DNA of 64,000 bases from Archegozetes longisetosus (Eukaryota; Arthropoda; Arachnida; Sarcoptiformes; Trhypochthoniidae), in the NCBI GenBank assembly GCA_018873245.2, contig JAEMBT020000008.1, positions 9,020,238 through 9,084,237 of the forward strand. Reading direction: 5' to 3'. Both the position numbers and the translations under genes were made by a program. The notes beneath the pieces were generated by a model that ran no database searches, was not told where the DNA came from, and saw nothing but the letters and a program-made list of their open reading frames with translations. Each line of letters opens with the position of its first letter. Positions within the stretch are counted from its first letter, which is position 1. This document shows positions 13,559-23,572 of the stretch, piece after piece.

Positions 13559-13729
13559 TCAACAGCAATTCTATTATTCAGTACTAAAACTAAAAGTGAG
13601 ACATTCAACCAATAGGAATCGTTGAACCGGGACTTAGAGACCGCCTCCACTCCCAAACCATTCAATTTTCGGTGTTTCTGGTGATACACTTTTCACTACT
13701 ACAGAAACAACTCTCCGGTGCTATCACTT

Positions 13730-13794
13730 CATAAAAGTTGTTTTGGAGTTGTTTTCGGACTCAGTACCACATTTGGTTCACAAGTGAACGGATC
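13730..13794 (+). promoter_or_regulatory. Predicted headcase core promoter (TATA-like, Inr, DPE)
   Basis: TCAGT at 13761-13765 matches the arthropod initiator core with A+1 at 13763. GGATC at 13790-13794 lies exactly at +28 to +32 and matches the DPE consensus RGWYV at all five positions. CATAAAAG at 13730-13737 is one base off TATAWAAR and sits at -33 to -26. The three elements are in register and lie in a locally GC-richer block about 1.1 kb upstream of the start codon, followed by a good splice donor at 14049. No transcript evidence is available, so the call rests on motif spacing alone. Confidence 0.45.
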
Positions 13795-14048
13795 GCAACT
13801 TTTGATAAGTTTTCTCAACTCCTGTTTTCATTGCTATAAACATATTTAATAAACAATATTTTTGGTCTACGTTTTGATGATTTAATAAGTTATTAGTTAT
13901 TGACGAACTGCTTGAAAATTGAATATTATTTTTGACTTTTTGTGCGAAAATTAGTTGAAGATTTTCACTAATTAAAGCCTGCGAAAAGTCGTGCTTTAAT
14001 TATTGAGTGATTAGGCTTTCATTTCAAATCAATGACTTCTCGAATTAG
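13763..14048 (+). other. Candidate non-coding first exon (5' UTR) of headcase
   Basis: The segment begins at the predicted initiator and ends at ATTAG followed by GTAAGC, a good donor. The partner acceptor would be ACAAATTTAG ending at 14860, giving an 812 bp intron and leaving only AAATA before the headcase ATG. The exon contains a two-codon upstream frame (13877-13885). A second ATG at 14032 would, after splicing, read nine codons and stop at 14871-14873, overlapping the headcase start out of frame. The model is an inference. Confidence 0.4.
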
Positions 14049-14860
14049 GTAAGCAATTTATGGACTTTTATTTTTAACTATAGTATAGAAATATTTCTCA
14101 TTTTTAAACCCAAAAAACGTTTCAGATTTTAAATTATGCAATTTTGATTTTGAATTATTATAAATACTAAATGGTCAATTTTGATATTTCTCCTCATTCT
14201 CATAAGAAAATAGAATTCAATTCTCAGTCAGTAGGAAAAATCTATGAAACTCAATTTTTCGAAACCTTTATGCTAAAAGTTGAGTTCATTTGTCGTAAAT
14301 TTGATGTTGACTAGAAAATAAAGTTGTGCAAAACTATTTTTTTACTTCAAGGAAAAGTTATGAAAAAAAAGAACAGATGAATGTCAAACTGAGGTCTATT
14401 TTTTGATTTTTAGCAAAAAAATTAGTAAATTGTTTTATAACTAGTAAAAGTTACTTAACGGGGATTTTTCTGTTTTGAATACCGGCTTTTTTGTCAACAG
14501 TCATGGCTATGAATATTAACATTTTTTGGTTTATTGCAAAATAATTGGCTAGTAATTTAATATAATTTAAACTTAAACTAACGTATCACTCTCTAAAGCT
14601 ATGATAAAAATTGGTTTCTGCATAAGTTGTTTAGAGACTCAAATAAAATGTTAGAAATCATAACTAAGAGAAAATACTTTGCGCAATAAAACTCATGTTT
14701 TTTCCTCTAATTTAAAGGTAACAAAACTTTTTGGTATAGTTTGATGAATAAAAATCGATTGGAATTTTTGATACGGAGAGAGATTTTCACTTCATTTAAG
14801 AAAATTATCACTACATCACATCAAATCATTTAAATTAATTGAAAAATTAAACAAATTTAG
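14049..14860 (+). other. Candidate 5' UTR intron of headcase
   Basis: This AT-rich stretch lies between the GTAAGC donor at 14049 and the TTTAG acceptor at 14859-14860. It has no coding similarity and no repeat longer than simple A or T runs. If the first exon model is wrong, it is ordinary upstream sequence. Confidence 0.38.
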
Positions 14861-14865
14861 AAATA

Positions 14866-15231
14866 ATGCCTAATATAAAGCACGCGAATAATAGACACGA
14901 AGCATTGGCCGAAGAGCCGCACAATGGACACAATCATAATAATATAGAACAATATCTCGAAGAACACGACCCTTCAGTAGTAACATGTTGTGTACCGACA
15001 TTGTGTTCGGTTGGAGAGAAAATACACATGACCAATTTGTCAGAAGCGGTAAAAGTGATCTGTAATAACGACCATTGTCGTGAAGGTCGTTATATGCATA
15101 AGAGATGTTTTGAAGAATGGGAAGAAACTGTTCTGACTTACTTGCGATCAACTGGTCGCGCCCGCTCCTGGTCTGAAAAACAAAGACTACAGAATCTATG
15201 GACCAAAAAGGGATACGATTTGGCTTATAAA
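14866..15231 (+). CDS. hdc: headcase coding exon 1 (residues 1-122)
   Basis: The ATG at 14866 begins MPNIK, like the MPN start of vertebrate HECA as I recall it, which supports this start. The exon encodes a His/Asn-rich leader (residues 1-30), the CC-x4-C cluster at 41-47, ICNNDHC (65-71), MHKRCFEEWE (77-86) and GRARSW through WTKKGYDLAYK. It ends after a complete codon (phase 0) at AAA followed by the donor GTATGT at 15232. Reading on into the intron gives only V-C-stop, so the frame demands splicing there. A TTTAG acceptor-like sequence ends at 14860, five bases before the ATG, which suggests that the 5' UTR is itself spliced. Confidence 0.95.
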
Positions 15232-18200
15232 GTATGTTAATTAACATTTCATTAATTTATATCTTAATTATAAACTATAAAAACGTCAAACTCTTACTTT
15301 TGAATGACTTGCTAGAAAAACCGTGTAAGTGACCGGTTTTATAGTGTTCACTTAAACTGTTCTTCAAACAAACCACTTAGTTTTTGAATATTCTGTTGGA
15401 TTCTTAAACTTTTTCATTGAACCATTAATCTTTTTTACTAAACCATAGAAATTCTTTGAGGACTTTAAATTTGTTGTTAGATTCTTAACCATTTTTCACG
15501 TTTAACTTGAATCCAGTTTTTTTTTCTAAGGTTAAGGATTTTTTAATTCTAGAAATGACTTAATAGCTGCAGTTATATTCTATAGAAAAAAAACGTTTAT
15601 CACGACCTCACTTTAAATTTGCATAATTAGTAATTTATACTTAAAAATTGATCACTTATTATATTCTCTAAACAAAAGTAATAACAAAAAATACAATGAA
15701 TGGCAAAGAAAGGAGTCATTAAAGCGATATATTTTTAAAAGCGTTAATCACAGCAAACATCAAATGAAAGGGCTTCTCATTTCTTAAACAATAAAATTTA
15801 TCTTCATTCAGCATTAAGATATATTAACATAAAGAACATACATATTATTAAAGTTGATTTAAACAAAAAATATCTTAAGCTCTCCATTAGTTTCCTCTCT
15901 TACTAACAAAAAAAAAGTTTGTGGGGAAAAACCGGATAAATGCTTAATTGTACAGCATACACTTATACTGCTTTATATGAATACTATTTAATGTTTGCTA
16001 ATAATAACTTTTACTTTTATTTCTGTTTTGATAAAAGGCATGTGGCTGCAAGTGTGGTAAAGGACACTTAAGGAAAGACTTGGACTGGATTCCACCTGCG
16101 GTCGGCGCTAATAATGAAGAAAAGAAGAAGAAGAACAGAAAGAAAAAAGCTAATGATAAGCCGACCGTCAATATCAGTGGTTCTAATGGTATTTATAAGA
16201 CTTTTCACTTTGATTATGATAGTTTAGTTTTGATTCTCAGCAAACCAAATGTTCGCCTAATTTGTTAGTTTTATTTCTACTGATAATATATATTTTGATA
16301 CCTTGTTACTAGTTTAGACTATAGTTGTCTTGAGTCACGTCAACGCGTTGTCTGAAGGCTTATCTCATATAAAAAAATGTTTTGTTGACTGTATCAGTAC
16401 TAGTATTACAGCTATTTTTAAGATAAGTTTGAGGGCCCTAAAGGATATTCGAATTGAACTCATATTGAATAGTAAACTAAATGAATTAAATGTCAACAAT
16501 TTTCCTAAACAAACAGCTCGTTATCTAAATCAAGATTTTGGTGTTGCACTCAATGCCTGAAAATGTAAACCTGAATAAGTTTTAATAATTTGAAACTAAA
16601 GACAAGAGTGAGGCGAAAAGTTTTTGAAAAACATTTTTATATTTAGTTTATTTCTATTTAAACCTGTTGAGAGCAATACTAATTCACTTATATATAAACT
16701 GAAACTCCTTTTATAGTTATGACTCAGAATATGCTATAAAAACAGTATATAATTAAAAAAATTGCACATTTTTCCTTTAAAACTGAAAAAGTTCAGTGAA
16801 CTTAACGACTGACTGTTTAGTTAAACAAATTATACAAACCTAATAAAAACTTAGTATAAAATTTGATATCTATTGTCAATTGATTGACAGCAATGAGTTG
16901 TGCAAACAATTGTTTTGGACTTAGTTTAATATCTGGTAAAAAGAACTTTCTATCAATGGATAGATAGGAAAGAGTTGAGAACTAGGAGTCATGTAAAACA
17001 TGTTCAAAAACTTTCTAATAGAAGAATAATACTTTTTTATGAGCGAGTAGGTCACAGGAAATATCTGCGAAATTCAGAGCGCATGAAAAATATATTAAAG
17101 AAATATTATAATTAATTAATAGGCTGCCAGACAAAGTGCCCGCCAGCTTTGGTGCCGATGACTAACAGTAACAATACCAGTAATAGCATGTCTACGAATT
17201 CAGTGACAATGGTTCAAAGTCGGGAACCAATTAGAATGCGTAGTTTCTCGATGTCGTCAACCGGTTCGGGTGGCTCTTCGGATGGCGCATCTCCACCGAT
17301 CTCCACAGTAGGAGACGGATCACCCAATATGAAGAAATACTTTTTTGGTGACCTCAATAAACGAGAGCGACATTCGTCGGGCTCTATATTCTCGCGAAGA
17401 GCTGATTATTCATCATTTAATACGTTACCGCGACATAAGATTAATTCCTATCACATCAAAATGGAAGACGACGGAAATCATGGCAATGATGAGACCCGAT
17501 GCTTCATATTGTCTACTCTTAGCGCCAACAAAATGAATCGGTTTGTTATCAATTGATTTATATATTAGTCAAAGCTATTTTGTGCCACTTTAGAAAAAAT
17601 ATATGCAGTTACCTATTGATAGCCTGAAAAGGGCGAAAAATGAAGTTTCCTCATTGAATGCAATTGAAATTTAATTATATATGACTTAATTATCTAATTT
17701 TAAACCCTTTTGATTCCTACTTCTAGTTATAATGAATGCTGTCTTATAGAGTTGTCTATTGATAGCAGAAAACAAAATCATAATTCAAGTTTTCAATTGA
17801 GTACAAATTTAGTTTAAATTATTAATAGCCACTCACTAAAAACTTTTGAAAAATGCTCATTTTATTACTCTGGCTTTTAATGAATTTCTATTTTACGCTC
17901 CTTTTATCGTATATTATATCGAATTAACAATTGATTGCTTTGAATAAGTGCTATGAGTTATGCATTCAATTGGAAAAATATTCAAAACTATTAATAGCTA
18001 TTGAGCTAAACTCTTAGAAACTTTGATTAATCGTCGTTTGATTACTGACATGTTTAACCCTTTTCCTGGCATTACTGCCAGCAAAACATTTTCTGTTACA
18101 TTTAAACAGTTTTGTCACCATATTGAAAGTTAGTTTTTAAACGCCTTTCAAACGTGCGTTCATTTTTCTCACTTCTAATTTGAACCTAAGTTTAAGGAGT

Positions 18201-20449
18201 TGTATAAGGGATAAATACATTGTAATTATGCTAGAAAAGTTGGGAATATTGCAATTTTTTTCAGTAATTAAAAGGATTATTACTTTTTATATAAGCCTTA
18301 AAATTATTTTTGAACAAAAATGTGTTGCGCGTCAGTTCTAGGCGTTAATTATGTCTATAAATGGATATGAGTTTTAGTAAAAGTTAAGTTTTTATAAACT
18401 AATTAATTATCCAAAACTCTACTGAAAAATAAATTGCAATTTTATGGTTTTTTCTTAATATGCATTTGATATTTGAATGTATGTTAGAATTAGTTTGTTT
18501 TTGCTTTCAATTTGAAAGTTCAATGCCAGATACGTTCAGATATGATGCCTTTATAGAGATCTTTATCTAAAAATAAGTGCTCGAAAAGCTATAGTCGTAT
18601 AAACTTAATATATCGGCTTAGAAATATGTTTATTCATTAAATTGAAGGCGAAACCAGTTGTAAACATGGAATGCAGTAAGAAAAATAGAGATAACTTTCA
18701 AATTATATTTCATTTGCAATAAGTGTAGCGTTTCTGGTGTTTCATAACAGTACTCTTAATTAGTTATGAACTTATCTGCATATTTATCTGTTAAACAAAT
18801 TTCAATCTAAAACAGTTCACTTTAACCCTATTGTTGAAATTTAAAACCTTTCAAAATTGTCATAAAATGTTTCCAAAAACTGTTGTTTGAAAACTTTAAA
18901 AAACAAATTAAAAATAAAGTTTTCAACTATAACAAGATTAATGAAGGCAAGAATCGTGTTTCAAATCTATTCTATTTAGAAGCGAATATATTTTTAATCC
19001 CTTTTTGTTTTTGTAATTGTTGCGTTTGTGTGCAGTATTACTAAGTCCAGAATTAGTTTAGCGTTTAGTACAACCTTTTTTCGCTAAATAACATTGCAAA
19101 ACGATTGATTACGACTTACAAAACTGTTTACTACGTCCAACAATAATGGTTTTCTAACGATTTAGGCGCAAACATCAAATGTGTCATTAAAATTAACCGT
19201 TAATCTAATTAAAGCTTCAAATAATATTAACCCTAATTCTCGTGACAACGGTTTCAGTGATAAGTTACAAGTTTTACACCCGAAAAACATTCATTTACAA
19301 TTTACATACACTAAAAATATAGAATACTTTGTCACCACAACTAAATTTCTATTTTTTATGCTTCACAAATTGATTTAAGGGCCCAAAAACAAATTCAATA
19401 TAAATTTTGAAAAAAGGTTAGACTCGAAAAAATGGTCATATTTTAAAACCTGAAAAAGTAGTTTAAAGAGTAATTTAAACAATAATTTAAAACTGAGTGC
19501 AGTACTAGTTTGAATTGAGTATTAATTTTGCTTAATTTGCAGAACTGCATGCGTCCTATGTTCTGGAACTATGATTATTTTCGACCGGTATCCTCTAATC
19601 GATGGCACATTCTTCTTGTCTCCGCGTCAGCATAACAAGTCTGCAGTCCCGGTACATATTGAAGGACGCGTCCTATTTATGAATGCTGTTTGCATGGGAT
19701 GTCTCGAAGGTATTGAACAACTATAACAAATAAATTAACTTAATGCTAAATATGAGAGAAAACGGCAGATTTATACGATCCACAAATTAAAGGCTTAATT
19801 TTTCATGCGTAAATAAAACTTATGTCCGAAAATAGATAATTATAGCAATTTATCTTAGTTATTTTTTTTCAACCAAGTTTCATATTCGGTGGTGAACAAA
19901 ATATTTTTTGTAGTTATTGCTTACCAAGCATTAGTTATCACACTTGAAAAATATTGATCTGTTTTTCTCTTTAATAAGAAGCAAGTTTACGAAATCTTAA
20001 AGTAAAACTTTGTTATAACAAAGTCCAACAAATGTTTCAATCAAAACAATTAGAAACTTATTTAAGGATTCATTATGGCGAAGTTTTACTATCAAAATTT
20101 TGGACTCATTAAAAAAAACATGAAATATTGACTATGATAAGAATTGATCTTAAATATGAATAAATAATCCAAAGGTTGGAATCGCTCGCTTCGCTGCAAA
20201 TCATGTCACGTAAGATGGAACGGATCTCACCTAATCTTGGGTTCAATGTATTCCTACGACGTGTTTGCTGCGGTACCGTGTTGTCCAGACCGGCTTCGAT
20301 GCAACAATTGTCAGCACCTGGTGATACCTCCAGAGCGACGAATGGAGTACTTTAGCGATTATAGCCATTCGATGCCATGCAGTCACTGCGGTATTGTCGA
20401 CCATCACTTTGTGAAACAATTGGCACAAACGTATATTCAATGTGAGTAA
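14866..20449 (+). CDS. hdc: headcase (HECA/hdc) orthologue, five coding exons
   Basis: The coding sequence joins 14866-15231, 16038-16188, 17123-17540, 19543-19709 and 20175-20449. The total is 1377 nt, or 458 residues plus TAA. Every junction is GT-AG and the phases 0, 1, 2, 1 keep one open frame. Residues 41-142 form the N-terminal headcase domain, with C66, C71, H78 and C81, then GRARSW (97-102), WTKKGYDLAY and ACGCKCGKGH (123-132). A basic KKKKNRKKK patch (151-159) and a Ser/Asn-rich linker (about 185-260) follow. The C-terminal domain begins at LPRHKINSYHIKMEDD (274-289). It carries repeated CxxC pairs (315/318, 362/365, 375/378, 410/413, 436/439) that probably bind zinc, and ends DHHFVK plus ten residues. 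From memory, human HECA is about 543 residues and the fly short form about 650; the linker here is shorter. Known role: growth and differentiation control, with Unkempt in the fly TOR pathway. Orthology is near certain; exact ends of the mRNA are not. Confidence 0.95.
15232..16037 (+). other. headcase intron 1 (phase 0)
   Basis: The intron runs from donor GTATGT to acceptor AAAAG, 806 bp. It is AT-rich and interrupts the codon series exactly between K122 and A123. Nothing else was recognised in it. Confidence 0.9.
16038..16188 (+). CDS. hdc: headcase coding exon 2 (residues 123-172 plus first base of 173)
   Basis: The acceptor AAAAG ends at 16037. The exon opens with ACGCKCGKGHLRKDLDW, which continues the conserved sequence of exon 1 without a break and matches the cysteine cluster of the family. 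A strongly basic stretch KKKKNRKKK follows and could be a nuclear localisation or RNA-contact patch (inference). The exon ends AAT-G with donor GTATTT at 16189, leaving one base of a glycine codon (phase 1). The open frame runs on to 16268 inside the intron, but that tail has no family similarity, whereas splicing to 17123 restores it. Confidence 0.92.
16189..17122 (+). other. headcase intron 2 (phase 1)
   Basis: The intron runs from donor GTATTT to acceptor AATAG, 934 bp. It contains a perfect PBX/Exd-MEIS/Hth composite motif TGATTGACAG at 16881-16890. An open frame of 76 codons at 16330-16560 has no similarity to anything I recognise and is taken as chance. Confidence 0.88.
16881..16890 (+). 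promoter_or_regulatory. Exd-Hth (PBX-MEIS) composite motif
   Basis: TGATTGACAG is an exact match to the decameric PBX-MEIS/PREP binding site, in headcase intron 2. It also lies within a short palindrome, TGTCAAT-TG-ATTGACA. Confidence 0.35.
17123..17540 (+). CDS. hdc: headcase coding exon 3 (residues 173-311 plus two bases of 312)
   Basis: The acceptor AG is at 17121-17122 after an AT-rich tract. The first residues, GCQTKCPPALVP, add two more cysteines to the N-terminal domain. A long low-complexity linker rich in Ser, Asn, Met and Gly follows, including a Gly/Ser run near residues 220-227 and SPP. The second conserved domain then starts: LPRHKINSYHIKMEDD, an acidic spacer and CFILSTLSANKMN, aligning with human IPRHKLNTFHVRMEDD and its following Ile/Leu-rich helix (recalled, not searched). 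The exon ends AAT-CG before donor GTTTGT at 17541 (phase 2). The linker is the likeliest source of the length difference from fly and human proteins. Confidence 0.94.
17541..19542 (+). other. headcase intron 3 (phase 2)
   Basis: The intron runs from donor GTTTGT to acceptor TTTGCAG, 2002 bp, the longest within the coding region. It is AT-rich throughout. I saw no additional exon, repeat array or mobile element in it. Confidence 0.88.
19543..19709 (+). CDS. hdc: headcase coding exon 4 (residues 312-367 plus first base of 368)
   Basis: The acceptor TTTGCAG ends at 19542. The first base completes an arginine codon and the exon reads RTACVLCSGTMIIFDRYP, then LIDGTFFLSPRQH, a short variable piece, and VHIEGRVLF and AVCMGCLEG. 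This matches the DGTLFLSP and CVDCLEG blocks of human HECA. Two CxxC pairs (315/318 and 362/365) look like one zinc site. The exon ends GAA-G before donor GTATTG at 19710 (phase 1). It is only 167 bp and contains no ATG-initiated frame of its own, so it was found by family similarity and by the phase of its neighbours. Confidence 0.94.
19710..20174 (+). other. headcase intron 4 (phase 1)
   Basis: The intron runs from donor GTATTG to an acceptor at AAAG, 465 bp, the shortest intron of the gene. It is AT-rich with no further content recognised. Confidence 0.88.
20175..20449 (+). CDS. hdc: headcase coding exon 5 and stop (residues 368-458)
   Basis: The acceptor AAAG ends at 20174. The exon encodes LRCKSCHVRWNGSHLILGSM, then YSYDVFAAVPCCPDRLRCNN, CQHLVIPPERRMEYFSDY and PCSHCGIVDHHFVK, which aligns throughout with the HECA C-terminus. 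Three CxxC or CC-containing cysteine groups are intact. The frame closes at TAA (20447-20449) ten residues after HHFVK; human HECA ends at about the same distance. Oddity: the last codons and the stop sit inside GTGAGTAAG (20442-20450), a strong donor sequence apart from a T at -1, so an alternative isoform spliced past the stop is possible. Confidence 0.93.
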
Positions 20450-20463
20450 GAAATGAATAAAAA

Positions 20464-20509
20464 GACAAATAAAAGTAAAAGGATAATGGAATTGAATTTT
20501 CTATTTGTC
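20464..20509 (+). other. Stem-loop just 3' of the headcase stop codon
   Basis: GACAAATA (20464-20471) is perfectly complementary to TATTTGTC (20502-20509). After one mismatch there are three further possible pairs, one of them G-U. The stem starts 14 nt after the UAA. It is AT-rich and so of modest stability. Confidence 0.4.
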
Positions 20510-20644
20510 ACATGTATTTATATGAATAATAAACGTAATAATAATTGATATCTTACGCCAAACTATCCAAACTACTAAACACAGTCTCATAATTGATACT
20601 TTCTGTCTACCACTTGCTTAACTTTTAATACATTTATATAAAAA

Positions 20645-20686
20645 AGATTAAAAGGATTAAAAAGATTTAAAAGATTTAAAAGATTA
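20645..20686. repeat. Short tandem repeat, about 10 bp unit
   Basis: Four or more near-copies of AAAGATTTAA, downstream of headcase. Confidence 0.85.
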
Positions 20687-21660
20687 GTTTAAATATCTAG
20701 TTAATAAAAATAAGCTGTTCGTATAAACTATAAGCAGAAGTATATTATTTGAATCACAACACAAATGATCGAGTTATATATCTATAACTTTACTTATTAA
20801 TGTTCTATTATTGTGGCTGTCAATTGAACTTGAACTTTTCACTATTTTAGTTTTGTCCCTAAATTCTTCAGTCAATTTATTGCTGTGAGGTTTCAATTGT
20901 GTGCCAGTTATACAAATATAAAACTAATCCTTTAGTTATTAGTCATTTTTACTTATGGCTAATGAATATTTTTCAAAATTTGTTGTCAGTAATTCAAACT
21001 ATTTGCTGATATTAATATTTAGTTAACTAAAAGTGAAAATCGAAATGAATTATTGCAGCGAAAAGTCATGGTTGATAATAAAGTTTGTCAAATGACAAAA
21101 AGTTTTTTTCTACACTTTATTTGCATAACTAATCGATAGTAAAAAGTTATGAAAACAACTTTTAAAGAATAAGTTGTTGACCAAATTTATTTGTAATAGT
21201 TTTATATTGATTTGTTTTCCTAAAAGGTATTTAAATACTTTTCTAGTTTGATATTTTTTCATTAAAAATACAAAATTGACTAAAAAAGCTAAAAACATTT
21301 GGCTCAGTTCACTAAATTAAGGCTTTTGTACGAAGTTTCGGTAATTTTTCACATTTTTGTAGACAACTATTTAGAGTGAGAAGAAACAATTTGCCCAAAA
21401 AAGCACTCAACATTTCAAAAAAAAAAAACAATCACAAAAATACATAAGAAAGCGAGTGCTGTTGAAAAAACAAATTGTCTAATTGTCAAAACAAACATTT
21501 ATTGAGAGAAAGTTTTCGGAAGTGTTCTTCCATTAATTTTTTACTTTAATGAACATAATTATCACTAAATGAGAATTAGTATAATTAGTATATAATTTGG
21601 CACAAAAGTTATTGTTTTATAAAGTAATTAATCGATACCTATATATAAAACTGATTTAAG

Positions 21661-21697
21661 ATGAGTTTAAAATGAGTTTAAAATGAGTTTAAAATGA
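21661..21697. repeat. Tandem repeat, 11 bp unit
   Basis: Three exact or near-exact copies of ATGAGTTTAAA followed by ATGA. Confidence 0.9.
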
Positions 21698-23485
21698 CAT
21701 TTGGCACGTATGTTAGAGTTTAAGTTGCAATTAAATACAAATTGAAACGCCTATTATAACACATCCAACACTAATGTTTTGCTCACAATTTAGATATTGA
21801 GTGAAAATGGATAGTAATTAATCCAATGTTATTAATTATTGATTATTGCAATTGATTTTTGTTTAGTTATGATTCATATTTTCAGTTATGGAAAGTTTAT
21901 GTTATGGAAAGTTATGCCAATAAATTGGTTTTAATAGGATTTTGCAATTGATTAATGAGGAAGAGATAAATGTTTATACTGTATAGAGATCTGTATCGAA
22001 ACCTTTCAATATGAGGTACAAAATAATTGATATTTAAGTGACGCTCACTTTTGTACCTGAAATTTATAAGAAAACAAACGCATGAAAACGAGTAAAAGTG
22101 TACACATATTTCATAATTAAATATTAATCTCATTAATGCCCTAAATATATATTACATATAAATACTTACAAGTCTAATATTATTGCTATTCAAACATATG
22201 TACAAATTTTTTCAATTGTTTCTCTGAGAATAATCGCAAACTTTTTGCAAACATTTTTTAACTAAACCTTTCAATGACTAAAAAGTTGACTAAAAACTTG
22301 AATTTTCCTTTAGTTATCATAATTGAATAAATAGGTTGACTGTTATTATCTATTTTACTAATTACTATAATGCATTATTTTGAGCTAAATTTCACATTTA
22401 ATTATAATTAGACTTGAATTTGACATGAAAATTGAATCAAATCGACAATTAGTTGAGTTGTGAAACTTGCGTTTGATTTGAGTGATTATTTTGAACAAAG
22501 AGCAAAATAGTTAGCAACTTGATTTTTTCACTTTCACAACAATTTAATTGAAATATAGACATAACTATTGTTATTGAAAGGGCTCTTAATTGACTTTGCC
22601 CGGCATTATCGTAACAGAGAAAAACTTATTTCTTTCAACTTAAATGCAAATTATCTTAATTTATGATTGAATGGATAAAAATGTGGCTAAAAATTGCAAC
22701 GTTTAGCTAAAATGTACACATTTGATAGATTAGAAAAGTTAACCAAACACGAATTTAGAAAAAATAGATTTGCCAAAAGAAAAAATATGATTAATAGACT
22801 TTCTATGGGTTTCCCGTAGACAACAAAAGTATTTGTCGACTAGATTAGAAAAGTTTGAAGGGCTCTAATTATGTAACGTTTAGCTTACTTTTCTGTTGTA
22901 TTTTCTTACGATAAAATACGGCGTAAGTGTTACGTCCCCTAAAGTAATAGTTTCTAAAAAACATCAAAATCCTCTTAAAAACATTTACCAATGAAATTAA
23001 TTAATTAATGAGAAACAAGTTTTTCTCTTAACATAATGCTTTTTGCGTAAAATATTTGATAACAGGAATGGCTTTCTCGAAGGCACTACTTCTTAATGAA
23101 TAAGTTTTAGTGGAGAAAAGGTTTGATTTAGTTTTCAGTTTAATTTATTGGTTGACAGTATTTCGGGGCAAAACATTTTTGCAATTCAATTATAGAGAAC
23201 TTCTGCCGCACTGATCGCACCATAGATTTTAGGCATTTATCTAAAAATAATGAAAACATATATAAGATTCTTATAAATATCGATATTTTTCGGTACAAGT
23301 ATTTATTCATTAATATTAATACAAAATACTATTTAATCGTATGTTGAGCTATAAAAGTTGTAATCTTAGAAAACAAATGTTCTTAATCCTCAACTTGATA
23401 TGTTTAACATTCTTCGAAATAGTAGTTTTTAAACCAAATAACAAAGTGTTGCGTCAAATGTTTTTGTTCCATGTTTAATTCGTGT

Positions 23486-23572
23486 TATGTCGAAAAGATT
23501 TATGTCGAAAAGATTATGTCGAAAAGATTTATCTCGAAAAGATTATGTCGAAGAGATTTATGTCGCAAAGAG
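23486..23572. repeat. Minisatellite with alternating 15 and 14 bp units
   Basis: Six units based on TATGTCGAAAAGATT alternate strictly in length 15, 14, 15, 14, 15, 14, giving three 29 bp dimers. Point changes accumulate toward the right end. Confidence 0.95.

Larger units (their letters stand above)
5747..13729. other. Non-coding upstream region of headcase
   Basis: No gene was recognised. Items of note are an alternating purine-pyrimidine GT/GC run (8343-8357) abutting TGACCTTGA (8356-8364), a CT array (11543-11603), TCAAGGTCA (11635-11643), a TTA array (12326-12345) and perfect or near-perfect hairpins at 12941-12968 and 13523-13558. A pyrimidine-rich pocket at 9720-9830 is open but unrecognised. 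Confidence 0.5.
20450..20710 (+). other. Candidate headcase 3' UTR
   Basis: AATAAA hexamers occur at 20456, 20468, 20528 and 20703. The first two are too close to the stop codon to be likely poly(A) signals. A stem with 8 bp perfect arms (20464-20471 with 20502-20509) lies 14 nt after the stop. A tandem array of about 10 bp units (20645-20686) precedes the last hexamer. The true 3' end may lie further downstream. Confidence 0.35.

Noticed and set aside
14870..15247. 125-codon minus-strand frame
   Set aside because: It is the antisense shadow of headcase coding exon 1.
16330..16560. 76-codon frame in headcase intron 2, considered as an alternative exon
   Set aside because: It shares no similarity with the headcase family, and direct splicing of exons 2 and 3 restores the conserved sequence without it.
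20243..20440. 65-codon minus-strand frame
   Set aside because: It is the antisense shadow of headcase coding exon 5.
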